A stretch of 64,000 nt of DNA from CAG-390 sp045636385. Lineage in GTDB: Bacteria > Bacillota > Clostridia > Oscillospirales > CAG-272. Within the stretch, counting starts at the first letter, position 1. Each line of letters opens with the position of its first letter. Under the pieces are notes generated by a model. The model did not search any database. It was not told the origin of the DNA and was given only the letters and a program-made list of their open reading frames with translations. Below are positions 15,999 through 24,735 of this stretch, piece after piece. The stretch covers positions 53,023 to 117,022 of the forward strand of contig JAZTXK010000055.1 of assembly GCA_045636385.1 (NCBI GenBank), read 5' to 3'. The position numbers were made by a program, and so were the translations under genes.

Positions 15999-16820
15999 TT
16001 ATAAGAAGCACTTATCGCAGACGAAAACGTCCTTGTGGATAGCGTGTACGGGGCAAGCGTCAACGCAGAGTCCGCAGCTTGTGCACTTGGAGTGATCGAG
16101 AAGGGGGAGGTTCTCGTCCATAGTGATCGCGCCGTTGGGGCAGGTGCGTGCGCACTTGGTGCATCCGATACAGCCGTTGGTACACATCTTACGGGTAAGA
16201 GCGCCCTTGTCGTGGTTCGAGCATCCGATAGCGATGATGGTGCCGTCCTCCTGCATCTTGATGGTGCTGTGAGGACAGGTCTTCGCGCAAAGTCCGCAGC
16301 CCGTGCAGAGGCTCGAGATGATCTTTGCTACGCCGTCGGTGATGAGGATAGCGTTGTTGGGACAAACTGCTGCACAGTCGCCGAGACCGATGCAGGCGTA
16401 GGTACAAACGTTTTCGCCCTCCCAATGCTCTGCGGCCTCGCGACAGGTCTTGAAGCCGTCGCGGAGGTGCTTTTCGTCCTTCTTGGTAGCTTCGCAGGTG
16501 CCGTGGCATCCGACGTAAGCAAAGAGCTTGACAGCCTTGCCCGCCTCAACGCCGAGGACGGATGCGATCTCCTGCGAGGTTGTGTCGCCGCCGGGAACGC
16601 AGAGGTTGGTTTCGGTGATCTTGCCCTCGGAAAGAGCGCGTGCGTAGCCGTCGCATCCGCTGTATCCGCAGGCACCGCAGTTAGCTCCGGGGAGCGTATC
16701 GCGGATGGCGAGGAACTTTTCGTCCTCTTTAACGCCGAAGAGAATGTTCGAAACGGTAAGTATGATCGCGCAAACTACCGCGACCGCAAGACAGATAAGT
16801 ACGGGAATAATAATTGCCAT
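15999..16820 (-). CDS. rnfB: Rnf electron transport complex subunit B
   Basis: 273 residues. One N-terminal membrane helix (IIIPVLICLAVAVVCAIIL), then a four-cysteine Fe-S domain (GANCGACGYSGCDGYARAL with a later Cys), then four ferredoxin-type CxxCxxC motifs (CIGLGDCAAVCP, CTGCGLCAKTCP, CIGCTKCARTCP, CTSCGLCVDACP). RnfB accepts electrons from reduced ferredoxin and passes them to the membrane flavin and Fe-S subunits. It is the last gene of the rnfDGEAB operon and is followed by the terminator. RBS AAGGAGG precedes the ATG. Confidence 0.95.
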   Translation of the reverse strand: MAIIIPVLICLAVAVVCAIILTVSNILFGVKEDEKFLAIRDTLPGANCGACGYSGCDGYARALSEGKITETNLCVPGGDTTSQEIASVLGVEAGKAVKLFAYVGCHGTCEATKKDEKHLRDGFKTCREAAEHWEGENVCTYACIGLGDCAAVCPNNAILITDGVAKIISSLCTGCGLCAKTCPHSTIKMQEDGTIIAIGCSNHDKGALTRKMCTNGCIGCTKCARTCPNGAITMDENLPLLDHSKCTSCGLCVDACPVHAIHKDVFVCDKCFL

Positions 16821-16834
16821 TGTTGTCTGCCTCC

Positions 16835-17428
16835 TTATGCGAGAAGATTTTCAACGATTCCCGCAAAGCCGTAGAACGCCATAGCAACGATCGAAGCGGC
16901 GATAAGTGTCACGGGAAGTCCGCGGAAGCACTTGGGTGCGTTCGAATCGTCGAGCTTGGAGCGAACGCCCGCGAAGAGGAGCATTGCAAGCAGGAAGCCG
17001 AGGCCAACGCCGAGAGAGGAAATCATCGACTCAAGGAAGGTGTAGCCAGCGGTAATGTTGTTGATGGTAACGCCGAGAACCGCGCAGTTGGTGGTGATCA
17101 GGGGGAGATAGATACCGAGCGACGCGTGAAGCGAGGGGATGAATCTCTTGAGGATGATCTCAACGAACTGAACGAGTGTAGCGATAACGAGGATGAATAC
17201 GATGGTCTGGAAATACTCGATCTTGAGGGGGACGAGAACGTAGTTGTAGATCGGCCAGGTTGCCGCGGTAGCAAAGAGCATAACGAAGATAACCGCCATA
17301 CCCATACCGCTTGCCTGATTTACCTTCTTGGAAACTCCAAGGAAGGGGCAGATGCCGAGGAACTGATTGAGGACGTAGTTGTTAACGAGTACGCCGCCCA
17401 TAAGAATAAGGATAAGACTCTTAAGCAT
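16835..17428 (-). CDS. rnfA: Rnf electron transport complex subunit A
   Basis: 197 residues, six predicted helices, with the RnfA signatures NYVLNQFLGICPFLGVSKK and TTNCAVLGVTI; the conserved cysteines of such motifs coordinate an intramembrane [2Fe-2S] cluster with RnfE. RnfA is an integral membrane part of the ferredoxin:NAD+ oxidoreductase. Its start overlaps the end of rnfE by 8 nt; RBS GGAGG lies in the end of rnfE. Confidence 0.95.
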   Translation of the reverse strand: MLKSLILILMGGVLVNNYVLNQFLGICPFLGVSKKVNQASGMGMAVIFVMLFATAATWPIYNYVLVPLKIEYFQTIVFILVIATLVQFVEIILKRFIPSLHASLGIYLPLITTNCAVLGVTINNITAGYTFLESMISSLGVGLGFLLAMLLFAGVRSKLDDSNAPKCFRGLPVTLIAASIVAMAFYGFAGIVENLLA

Positions 17429-18125
17429 TTTCTACTTCCTCCTTCTTTTCATTGTTAAGGCAGGTCTTGTTTACACAGACCGATGCGGAAGGGCATCCCT
17501 CGCAGGAGAAGGACTTCTTCTTTACGCCGCCCTTCTTTTCGGTGAGCTTGTTCATAATGGCGATGAGGATACCGTAAACGAGGAATCCGCCGGGAGCAGC
17601 AGCAAGAACGGGGATCTTGAACATCTGCATAAATCCGAGCTCGATGCCCATAAAGCTTCCGTTGCCGAATACCTCACGGATGAATGCCATAAGGAAGAGG
17701 GCGAGGATGAATCCAAGTCCCATTCCGAGGCCGTCGACCGCACTGTCGAGAACGGTATTCTTTCTTGCGAACATTTCGGCACGGCCGAGAATTACGCAGT
17801 TAACAACAATAAGCGCGAGATAAACGCCGAGCATTTCGTAGATCGAGGGAAGAAATGCCTGAAGAAGCATCTGAACCGCGGTTACGAATGCCGCGATGAT
17901 AACGATGTAGCAGGGAACGCGGACGGTGTCGGGAATTACCTTACGAAGCGCCGAGATAACGACGTTCGAGCAGATAAGAACGACGGTTGCCGCAAGACCC
18001 ATCGAGAGTGCGGAGGTGACGTTGCCGGTTACCGCGAGGGTGGGGCAGGTACCGAGAATGAGAATGAGAACGGGGTTCTCAGCGATAATACCGCGAAGGA
18101 GAATAGATAACTTATTATTTTTCAT
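17421..18125 (-). CDS. rnfE: Rnf electron transport complex subunit E
   Basis: 234 residues. The membrane part has NPVLILILGTCPTLAVT and IVVNCVILGRAE, the RnfE counterparts of the RnfA cysteine motifs. The C-terminus extends beyond the usual RnfE with a cysteine-containing tail (CEGCPSASVCVNKTC), which could bind another cluster; this extension is noted also in some clostridial homologues but I cannot verify its role. TAATG overlap with rnfG indicates coupling. Confidence 0.93.
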   Translation of the reverse strand: MKNNKLSILLRGIIAENPVLILILGTCPTLAVTGNVTSALSMGLAATVVLICSNVVISALRKVIPDTVRVPCYIVIIAAFVTAVQMLLQAFLPSIYEMLGVYLALIVVNCVILGRAEMFARKNTVLDSAVDGLGMGLGFILALFLMAFIREVFGNGSFMGIELGFMQMFKIPVLAAAPGGFLVYGILIAIMNKLTEKKGGVKKKSFSCEGCPSASVCVNKTCLNNEKKEEVENA

Positions 18126-19339
18126 TACTGTGCTCCTCCTTTGATAGCGTTGAATGCCGCGAAAGCGTCCTCGGTGGACTGCTTCATAGCGTTGGATGTC
18201 ATAGTTGCGGTTGCGATAACTGCGGCGTCGCCGGTCCAGGTCTCGGAGGTGAGTCCCTCAAAGCCTGCCTTATAGGAAGCGATATCCATGCCGCCGAATG
18301 CTGCGAAGTACTCTTCGTCGAAGATGTACTGCTTAGCTTCGATCTTTGCGATTGCGCCGTTTGCGTCAATGATTACGTAAACGTCCATCTGATGGAAGCC
18401 CATGCTTCTGGAGTAGAATGCATAGTAATCAGCACCGTTCGACTTGAATGTGGAAGCCGAAACGAGAGTACCGAAGGTGGGAACTTCGATGGATGCGATA
18501 TCCGAAGCGTCTGCGAAGTACTTGGTAATCTTAGCCGAGAGATCGTCGGAGTAAGGCTTCTGATTTGCCGTAGCGTGAGCCTTTGCCTCTTCTGCGAGAG
18601 TTGCCTGAGCGTCGGTTACGTTGTTGCCTTCAGCATCGTAAACGATGTATCCGCCGGTTGCGTTGACGAGGGTGAGGAATGCGTTCTCTCCGTCGGAGGA
18701 GATATATGCAAAGCCTGCGTCGTTCGCTGCCTTGAGGATCTTCTTGAAGCTGCCGGTTGCGTCGATTGCTGCGGGATTTACAAAACCGTGTGCGAGTTCC
18801 GCGATCTTCGCCTCAAGTGCGATAGCGGGATCAAGCTTACCGCCCGATGCGAGGGTGAAGCCCTGAAGCGCGTTGTTTACCGCGTCGCGGTAGCCGTTAC
18901 TGGTCATAGTCGCGCCCGCAATAAGATTGGGAGCGAAGTCTGCGAGAGACTGACCGTTGTAGGTGTTGTCGATCTGAGGCTCCTTGCCGAAGGTGTCCTG
19001 AGTTTCAAGGCACTTCGAGCCGGTGATCTTACCCTCGGAGCTTACGCCGACCATGATGACCATACCCGACTTGTAGCCGGTGGACACTACGCGGAAGACG
19101 TAACCCTTGCCGGAGGTTTCCTTGTAAGCGTTTGTAATTGCCTCGGGAAGTCCGAGAGTGGAAATATCAATTTCCTCAAAGCTGCCGCCCTCGGGCATAA
19201 CCTCGATGAGCGCGCCGTTTGCCGCTGCAGCTCTCTGTGCCTCGATGATGGGGCCTGTTACCATATTGATAGCAGAGAGGATGAGCGCAACTGCCATGCA
19301 GATGCAGGAGAGGACGATGGTGGGCTTAATGTTCTTCAT
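18125..19339 (-). CDS. rnfG: Rnf complex subunit G, with two FMN-binding-type motifs
   Basis: 404 residues, about twice the usual RnfG length. After an N-terminal helix (TIVLSCICMAVALILSAINMV) comes an FMN-bind domain with AGATMTS at 141-147, the site where RnfG/NqrC-type subunits carry covalent FMN on the threonine. A second similar motif, ATATMTS, lies at about 376-382 near the C-terminus, after a domain of comparable size. This suggests a duplicated or fused FMN-binding domain. RnfG faces outside and relays electrons to RnfD. TAATG overlaps couple it with rnfD and rnfE. Confidence 0.9.
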   Translation of the reverse strand: MKNIKPTIVLSCICMAVALILSAINMVTGPIIEAQRAAAANGALIEVMPEGGSFEEIDISTLGLPEAITNAYKETSGKGYVFRVVSTGYKSGMVIMVGVSSEGKITGSKCLETQDTFGKEPQIDNTYNGQSLADFAPNLIAGATMTSNGYRDAVNNALQGFTLASGGKLDPAIALEAKIAELAHGFVNPAAIDATGSFKKILKAANDAGFAYISSDGENAFLTLVNATGGYIVYDAEGNNVTDAQATLAEEAKAHATANQKPYSDDLSAKITKYFADASDIASIEVPTFGTLVSASTFKSNGADYYAFYSRSMGFHQMDVYVIIDANGAIAKIEAKQYIFDEEYFAAFGGMDIASYKAGFEGLTSETWTGDAAVIATATMTSNAMKQSTEDAFAAFNAIKGGAQ

Positions 19340-20262
19340 TATTCAGCCACCTCCTCGTTCTTCTTTGCACCGATCATATCGATGTAGGGGCAGATGATGT
19401 TCATAAGGAGGATAGCGAAGGATACGCCCTCGGGATAGCCTCCGTAGAAACGGATAAGTACGGTGATGAGCGCACAGCAAAGAGCGAAAATGATCTTGCC
19501 GATGCCACGCTTGGGGGAGGTCACGGGATCGGTTGCCATAAAGATTGCACCGATGAGAAGACCGCCGCCGAGGGTGTGGTATACAGCGTTCATAACGTCG
19601 CCGCCGAATGCGAGCGAGAGAAGGAATACGCCGCCGATATAGCAAGCGGGGATATGCCAGCTGATTACCTTACGGACGATGAGGTAGATACCGCCGAGGA
19701 GAAGCGCGATAGCGCAGGTCTCACCGATAGCGCCGCCGCGGTTGCCGATAAGCATATCGAGCATAGAGGGGAGAGTGCCCTCCGCACCGCCGAGGATGGC
19801 GAGGGGAGTTGCGCCCGATTCGATCTCGGCAAAGTTTGTCATTGCTCCGCCCGCTACTTCGGTGAAGGCAATGAGAAGCATTACTCTTGCGGCAACAGCG
19901 GGGTTGACGATGTTGTAGCCGAGTCCGCCAAATGCGCACTTGACGATAACGATCGCAAACACACTGCCAACAAGGCACTGCCAGATTGTGACGTTTGTTG
20001 AAAGGTTAAGCGCGAGCAGAAGTCCTGTGACAACTGCGGTGAGATCGCCGACGGTCTGATCTTTCTTTGCGAGCAGGTTGAAAACATACTCGGAGATAAG
20101 AGAGGTTCCGACACACACCGCAATGATAACGGCAGCCTTGAGTCCGAAGAGCACGATAGCCGCGACCGTTGCGGGAGCAAGAGCGATCAGAAGATCGAGC
20201 ATTACGCTTTTTGTTTTGCGCGGCGCAATGCAGGAAGAATTTGAAGCTTTCAAATTTTCCAT
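19339..20262 (-). CDS. rnfD: Rnf electron transport complex subunit D
   Basis: 307 residues, polytopic, with the RnfD/NqrB signatures VGDLTAVVTGLLLALNL, FGGLGYNIVNPA, and the covalent FMN attachment motif ESGATPLAI (Thr at about 152). In Clostridia the operon order is usually rnfCDGEAB. Here rnfD is the first gene, 100 nt behind a perfect promoter, and no rnfC lies upstream. RBS AAGGAG precedes the ATG. Confidence 0.94.
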   Translation of the reverse strand: MENLKASNSSCIAPRKTKSVMLDLLIALAPATVAAIVLFGLKAAVIIAVCVGTSLISEYVFNLLAKKDQTVGDLTAVVTGLLLALNLSTNVTIWQCLVGSVFAIVIVKCAFGGLGYNIVNPAVAARVMLLIAFTEVAGGAMTNFAEIESGATPLAILGGAEGTLPSMLDMLIGNRGGAIGETCAIALLLGGIYLIVRKVISWHIPACYIGGVFLLSLAFGGDVMNAVYHTLGGGLLIGAIFMATDPVTSPKRGIGKIIFALCCALITVLIRFYGGYPEGVSFAILLMNIICPYIDMIGAKKNEEVAE

Positions 20263-20362
20263 TGTTTTTTACTCCTTGTTTATGTAATAAAAGTTTTTTC
20301 GAATGCAGAATTGAACTATATTATATATTTGAATTAAATATAGCTCCGAAAAATCCCATTAT

Positions 20363-20391
20363 ATTATACCACAAAAACATTTCGCTGTCAA
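20363..20391 (-). promoter_or_regulatory. Consensus sigma-A promoter of the rnf operon
   Basis: Minus strand TTGACA (20386-20391), 17-bp spacer, TATAAT (20363-20368). It shows that transcription starts directly before rnfD, with a leader of roughly 95 nt. Confidence 0.88.
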
Positions 20392-20459
20392 GCAAAAAAT
20401 TGCGCTGAATGAGCCTTAAATAAAATTGCCAACCGACGGTTTGCGGGATGTAAATCAAA

Positions 20460-20490
20460 AGCTCCCGAAGCGCTGTCGGCTTCGGGAGCT
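20460..20490 (-). terminator. Intrinsic terminator after the solute-binding lipoprotein gene
   Basis: 12-bp stem (20460-20471 with 20479-20490), 7-nt loop, then a short T run on the minus strand. It separates this gene from the rnf promoter. Confidence 0.75.
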
Positions 20491-20495
20491 GGGAT

Positions 20496-21971
20496 TCAGT
20501 TCTTGAATGCGTCGGATTCGATAAGGGATTTGAGCAGTCTTTCAAATACAGCCTCAAAAGAGCCCGCGGTGGTCTGCCAGCCCTCGGTAGAGGTGCCCGC
20601 GAGAGCCTTTCTGATCGTGCGGTAGGTCTCGTAATCGAAGATGTGGGTGAAGGTGCGTCCAACCTCAAAGGATACGCCGTCGCGGATATGGTCGATCATT
20701 CTCTGCGAGGTGGAGTCGGTGGTGTATCTGATCTTCATTGCTACCTCGTAGAGATTGGGAGTTACCTTGCGGTAGCTTTCGGATGCGAGAGCCTCGAGGG
20801 TGTATGCCGCAACCTCGGGGATATCGGTCGCGCGGGAGATAGCGTAAAGGGAATACTTATAGTTGAGAGTGGTGGAGTATTTCTCCTGTGCGGCGTCGTA
20901 TTTCGGAATGGGAGCGATTCCGAAGTCGATTCCGCTGCCGGGGAGGTAGTTCATAGCGTAGTCGAGCGAATAGATAATAAAGAGGGAATCGCCGTCGGTG
21001 AAGGTGCTTTCATCCTTCTTGGAGTCGTTGAGCACCGAGTCGGTCTGACAGAATGCCGCCATCTTTTCGATGAGAGTCTGCGCCTTGTCGCCCTTCCAGC
21101 TGTCGGAGAGCGAGGGCTTATCCTCGTCGTTCTTGTCTACGAAGCGGAGATCCGAGCCGTAGAAAAGTGCCTCGACGGTAATGGCGTCGTGAACAAGACC
21201 GTATGTGATGCCGCCGCCTACTGACTCCGCGCCCTTGATAGCCGAGCCAAGCTCGATGAACTTATCGACCGTCCAATCGCCCGAATCGACAAGATCGTAA
21301 GGATTGGCGAGGCCGTTGTTGGTTATGATCTCCTTATTGAAGAACGTACCGTACATACGGAGCAGGTAGTTGGTCGAGATATCGCCGGTCGCAAAGTAAA
21401 GCTTGCCGTTGATGGTCGCCATATCGGTAAGGTCGGAGCCCCACCAGGGCATATCGAGCGCGAGCTTGTCAGAATACTCCATCAGGTCGAGCGCGTAGCC
21501 GTAGGTTGCCGCCATTGCGATGGTGGTCGAGTATGCCGAGATAATGTCGTAAATGCAATCGCCCGAAAGGTCTGCGGCGATTATGTTGTTGAAGTCAGCG
21601 CGCTGACCGTAGTCACCCTTTTCGCCGATCCAATTGAAGGTGATGCCGAGGCGTTCCTCGACTGCAAGGTTTCTGTAATAGATCGAGGCGTTTACGCTGT
21701 CGCCGTCGTCCTCGGCAACGTATTCGACGTTCTTGGCGTTGTTCCAATAAAGGATGTCAACAGTCTCGCCGCCGTAATTGAGCTCGGGGATCTTGTCCTT
21801 AAGATAGCCGTTTTCATCCAAGGGATTTTCGGTCTCGGGAACGGGCTCGGTCGTTGTTGCAGCCGAGGGAGCGGCGGTGGTAGTGTCGCCTCCGTTTCCG
21901 CTCTCCGCGCAGGCAACAGCCGCGGGCAGAAGCATCATAAGAGCCAAAATGAGCGATATGATCTTTTTCAT
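20496..21971 (-). CDS. Extracellular solute-binding lipoprotein (ABC sugar-binding type)
   Basis: 491 residues. Signal peptide with lipobox AAVAC at about 17-21, an Asp/Thr/Pro-rich linker, then a periplasmic-binding-protein-like fold (DAITVEALFYG, DSWKGDKAQTLIEKMAAF, LYAISRATDIPEVAAYTLEALAS near the C-terminal hinge). This resembles family 1 sugar-binding proteins. No permease or ATPase gene is next to it, so its transporter is encoded elsewhere or it works as an orphan sensor. The divergent AraC-type gene may regulate it (inference). RBS ACGGAGG before the ATG. Confidence 0.85.
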   Translation of the reverse strand: MKKIISLILALMMLLPAAVACAESGNGGDTTTAAPSAATTTEPVPETENPLDENGYLKDKIPELNYGGETVDILYWNNAKNVEYVAEDDGDSVNASIYYRNLAVEERLGITFNWIGEKGDYGQRADFNNIIAADLSGDCIYDIISAYSTTIAMAATYGYALDLMEYSDKLALDMPWWGSDLTDMATINGKLYFATGDISTNYLLRMYGTFFNKEIITNNGLANPYDLVDSGDWTVDKFIELGSAIKGAESVGGGITYGLVHDAITVEALFYGSDLRFVDKNDEDKPSLSDSWKGDKAQTLIEKMAAFCQTDSVLNDSKKDESTFTDGDSLFIIYSLDYAMNYLPGSGIDFGIAPIPKYDAAQEKYSTTLNYKYSLYAISRATDIPEVAAYTLEALASESYRKVTPNLYEVAMKIRYTTDSTSQRMIDHIRDGVSFEVGRTFTHIFDYETYRTIRKALAGTSTEGWQTTAGSFEAVFERLLKSLIESDAFKN

Positions 21972-22101
21972 AATTTTTCCTCCGTGGGGGTTATAATTTT
22001 ACATCATAAATATACCATATTTTTTCGCCCGCGTAAATGGTAATACCGCCACAATTTTATGCCAAAAATGCCGAAAATACTTCAAAAATGCAAAAATGTA
22101 C

Positions 22102-22130
22102 TTGAAAAATTATGTATTTTATTATATAAT
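22102..22130 (+). promoter_or_regulatory. Sigma-A promoter of the AraC-type regulator
   Basis: TTGAAA (22102-22107), 17-bp spacer, TATAAT (22125-22130), 30 nt before the chosen start at 22160. Confidence 0.7.
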
Positions 22131-22159
22131 AAACGTATCAATGCGAAAGGATGGCGGAT

Positions 22160-23059
22160 ATGTCGGATTTCAAATACAGACAGCGAGTGCCGGGGGGCAA
22201 ATGGCGGTCCTACGACTCTCCCGACGGCTTTTTGAAAAATGCAGAATATTATTCCGAAATAATCAAGAACTTCAAAGAGCACCCCGCCGTTGCGGTCTAT
22301 CATATCGGCTTTTGCCGCCACAGCGCGGATGATAGATATTTCAACCACGTCACGCAGAGATATAAGCTCGTTTACGTTCTCGAGGGAAGCGGTTGGTTTA
22401 ACGGTCTGCCCGTGCGGGTCGGCCAGGGCTTTCTGATGTGGCAGAATCACGTCAACAGTATGTCTGCAGACATCCGTGCGCCCTGGAAGTTCATTTACGT
22501 TTCCTTTTCGGGAAGCCTTGTCGAGGAGCTTTTGCTCCGCGCAGGCTTTACTCCCGAGGACACGATATTCGACGTTGAGGATATAGAGTCCGTCAAAGCG
22601 ATCTGCGAGGACGTTGTTTACCGCACGCACCCCGAGCGCGTTACGGAAATGCATCTGCTCTCGGTGCTTTTCGATCTGCTTTCTCGCAATAAGGGCGCTG
22701 TTGCCGAAAAGGCGAATCGGCCGTCGGCTTCGGATATGAGCGACCACGTTTACCGCGCGGTCAAGTTTATGAGCAAAAATTACCGCTCGCAGATCGGTAT
22801 ATCAGACGTTGCCGCGGCGGCGCATATTTCGGAAAAATACCTGCGCGAGCTTTTCAAAAAGGAAACGGGAAAGTCGCTTCAAAGCTATTTGACCGACCTT
22901 CGTCTTGCGGCGGCAAAAACTCTGCTTTCAAATTCAAAATACAATATCGGTGAGGTTGCTAATCTTTCGGGCTTTGCCGAATACAGAAATTTCGTCCGCA
23001 TTTTCAAGGAAAGATACGGCATCACGCCAACCGAATACCGAACGTCAAAATTGAGGTGA
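22160..23059 (+). CDS. AraC family transcriptional regulator
   Basis: 299 residues. The N-terminal half is a cupin-like sensor domain (YKLVYVLEGSGWFNGLPVRVGQGF); the C-terminal 100 residues hold the two AraC helix-turn-helix motifs (IGISDVAAAAHISEKYLRELFKKE and NIGEVANLSGFAEYRNFVRIFKER) ending in YGITPTEYR. Such proteins usually activate carbohydrate genes when the sensor binds a sugar. I chose the ATG at 22160 because AAGGA lies 8 nt upstream; the ATG at 22151 sits too close to it. It precedes the metallo-beta-lactamase lipoprotein by 4 nt and is divergent from the solute-binding gene. Confidence 0.9.
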   Translation: MSDFKYRQRVPGGKWRSYDSPDGFLKNAEYYSEIIKNFKEHPAVAVYHIGFCRHSADDRYFNHVTQRYKLVYVLEGSGWFNGLPVRVGQGFLMWQNHVNSMSADIRAPWKFIYVSFSGSLVEELLLRAGFTPEDTIFDVEDIESVKAICEDVVYRTHPERVTEMHLLSVLFDLLSRNKGAVAEKANRPSASDMSDHVYRAVKFMSKNYRSQIGISDVAAAAHISEKYLRELFKKETGKSLQSYLTDLRLAAAKTLLSNSKYNIGEVANLSGFAEYRNFVRIFKERYGITPTEYRTSKLR

Positions 23060-23063
23060 TATC

Positions 23064-24725
23064 TTGAAAAGATTTATTTTGCTGTTAAGTACATTGCTTT
23101 TGCTCTGCGGACTTATTGCATGCAACGAGTCCGATGCCGAGACCACGCAAGCCGAAACCGAGGCTGAAGTCCCCGAAGCTACCTTTAGCCTTGTTGAAAA
23201 CGGTGAGGCGGCTTACGCCATCATCCTTCCCGAGGGAAGCAGCGGCGAGATGCGCGAGGCGGTCAATTCCTTCGCCTCAAAGATTTCCGCGATCTACGGC
23301 GTGAAATTCGAGGTCAAAAAGAACAAGAATCTCGCCGAGGGCAAGCGTCTGATCACGGTCGGCGCCCAGGAGGACGGCACTCACGCCGATTTGTTTTCCG
23401 AGATTCCATACAACAAATACGCCGTAAGGCTGACGGACGATGGTAACATCGCCGTGGTTGCCTGGAGTGTCTCGACTATTGGCGATGCCTGTTCGAAGCT
23501 CATTATGAAGCTTGAAAAATCATTTTCCGCGGGCGACACCGTTGGTACGCTGACGGAGGAATGGGAGCTTGACGGCAAGGACGCCTCGCTTCTCGACGCC
23601 GCAGTACCGAATTTTGCGCCGACGCAGATGCCGTGGCTTTATCACGTTCAGGGCGCGCGCGGAGCATACGAGCTCTGCTTCAAGTCGAGCACGCTTGCCG
23701 ATTGGAACGGTTATATTGGAATTCTTCAAGAAAACGGCTTTGAAATTCAAGGTAAAACCGAAAATTACGACGCAAGCTTTGCCGTGCTTCTCAAGGACGG
23801 CCTCGAGATAACTGTTGATTTTTGGAATAAAACGGGAGAGCTTATAGTCATCGTTGATAAGCCCGCAACAGAAAAGCCCTTTAAGTCCGAGGCTGTCAAT
23901 GCAACGACCGTACCGAAGGTGATCGAGCCCGGACTTGAATATGCGGGCGCACTCAAAGGTACTTGCTATGTCATTCAGGCGTCGGACGGAAGCTTCGTTA
24001 TCGTTGACAGCGGCGACAGCGATCCGAAATTCCTTGACAGACTATATTCTACGATGAAGCCGCTGATACCCGAGGGAGAAAAGCCGCATATCCGCGCGTG
24101 GTTCATAACGCACGCGCACGGCGACCATATGAGTGGACTCGTTGATATCGCGGAGAGCAAATACGCCTCGCTTATAGAATGCGATGCGGTTTATACGAAT
24201 ATGCCCTACGAATCATATCAGAAGGCTTACGATAAGAGCACCTACGCCAACCGTATCTCAAAGCTTGAAAAGGCGGCAAAGACTCTCGGTGCGGATTACG
24301 TCACCGCGAGAACGGGACAGACCTATTATTTCGCCGATATCGAGATCTCCGTACTCGGAAGCGTTGACGATATGTTCCTTACCGAATATGATGACCTCGA
24401 CCAGACGAGCCTTGTTTTCAGCGTGAAGGCGGGCGGCAAGAGACTGATCTTTTCGGGCGATTCGGGACCGGTTTATATCGGTCAGTATATAAATAAAAGG
24501 TATACCGCAGAGACACTCAAATGCGATATCGTTCAAGCAACATCGCACGGTCAGAACGGCGATGCACTTACGGCTTATTACAAAATGACCGATGCGGACT
24601 ATTATCTTTGGTCGGCTACCAAGGAGTTTTACAATAAGCATACGCCCAATAAACATATCGAGGGCGATAAGAGTGCGAAAATAATATATTCGTTTGACGG
24701 CGCGTATACCGTCGAGCTTAAATGA
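23064..24725 (+). CDS. Lipoprotein with shared N-terminal module and metallo-beta-lactamase-fold domain
   Basis: 553 residues. Signal peptide with lipobox LIAC at about 17-20, acidic linker, then an N-terminal module (about 35-165) resembling those of the lipoproteins at 11193 and 36362, and a middle region of unknown fold. From about 290 a metallo-beta-lactamase fold follows, with THAHGDHMSG as the zinc-binding HxHxDH motif, FSGDSG and a late histidine. These hydrolases cut many substrates; outside the cell a phosphodiester or ester is possible, but not shown. Start TTG at 23064 with GAGGTGAT upstream, inside the end of the AraC gene. Confidence 0.8.
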   Translation: MKRFILLLSTLLLLCGLIACNESDAETTQAETEAEVPEATFSLVENGEAAYAIILPEGSSGEMREAVNSFASKISAIYGVKFEVKKNKNLAEGKRLITVGAQEDGTHADLFSEIPYNKYAVRLTDDGNIAVVAWSVSTIGDACSKLIMKLEKSFSAGDTVGTLTEEWELDGKDASLLDAAVPNFAPTQMPWLYHVQGARGAYELCFKSSTLADWNGYIGILQENGFEIQGKTENYDASFAVLLKDGLEITVDFWNKTGELIVIVDKPATEKPFKSEAVNATTVPKVIEPGLEYAGALKGTCYVIQASDGSFVIVDSGDSDPKFLDRLYSTMKPLIPEGEKPHIRAWFITHAHGDHMSGLVDIAESKYASLIECDAVYTNMPYESYQKAYDKSTYANRISKLEKAAKTLGADYVTARTGQTYYFADIEISVLGSVDDMFLTEYDDLDQTSLVFSVKAGGKRLIFSGDSGPVYIGQYINKRYTAETLKCDIVQATSHGQNGDALTAYYKMTDADYYLWSATKEFYNKHTPNKHIEGDKSAKIIYSFDGAYTVELK

Positions 24726-24735
24726 GAGGGAACAA

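Noticed and set aside
16035..19387. Plus-strand open frames opposite the rnf genes
   Set aside because: They oppose well-defined Rnf genes and have no domain or ribosome site.
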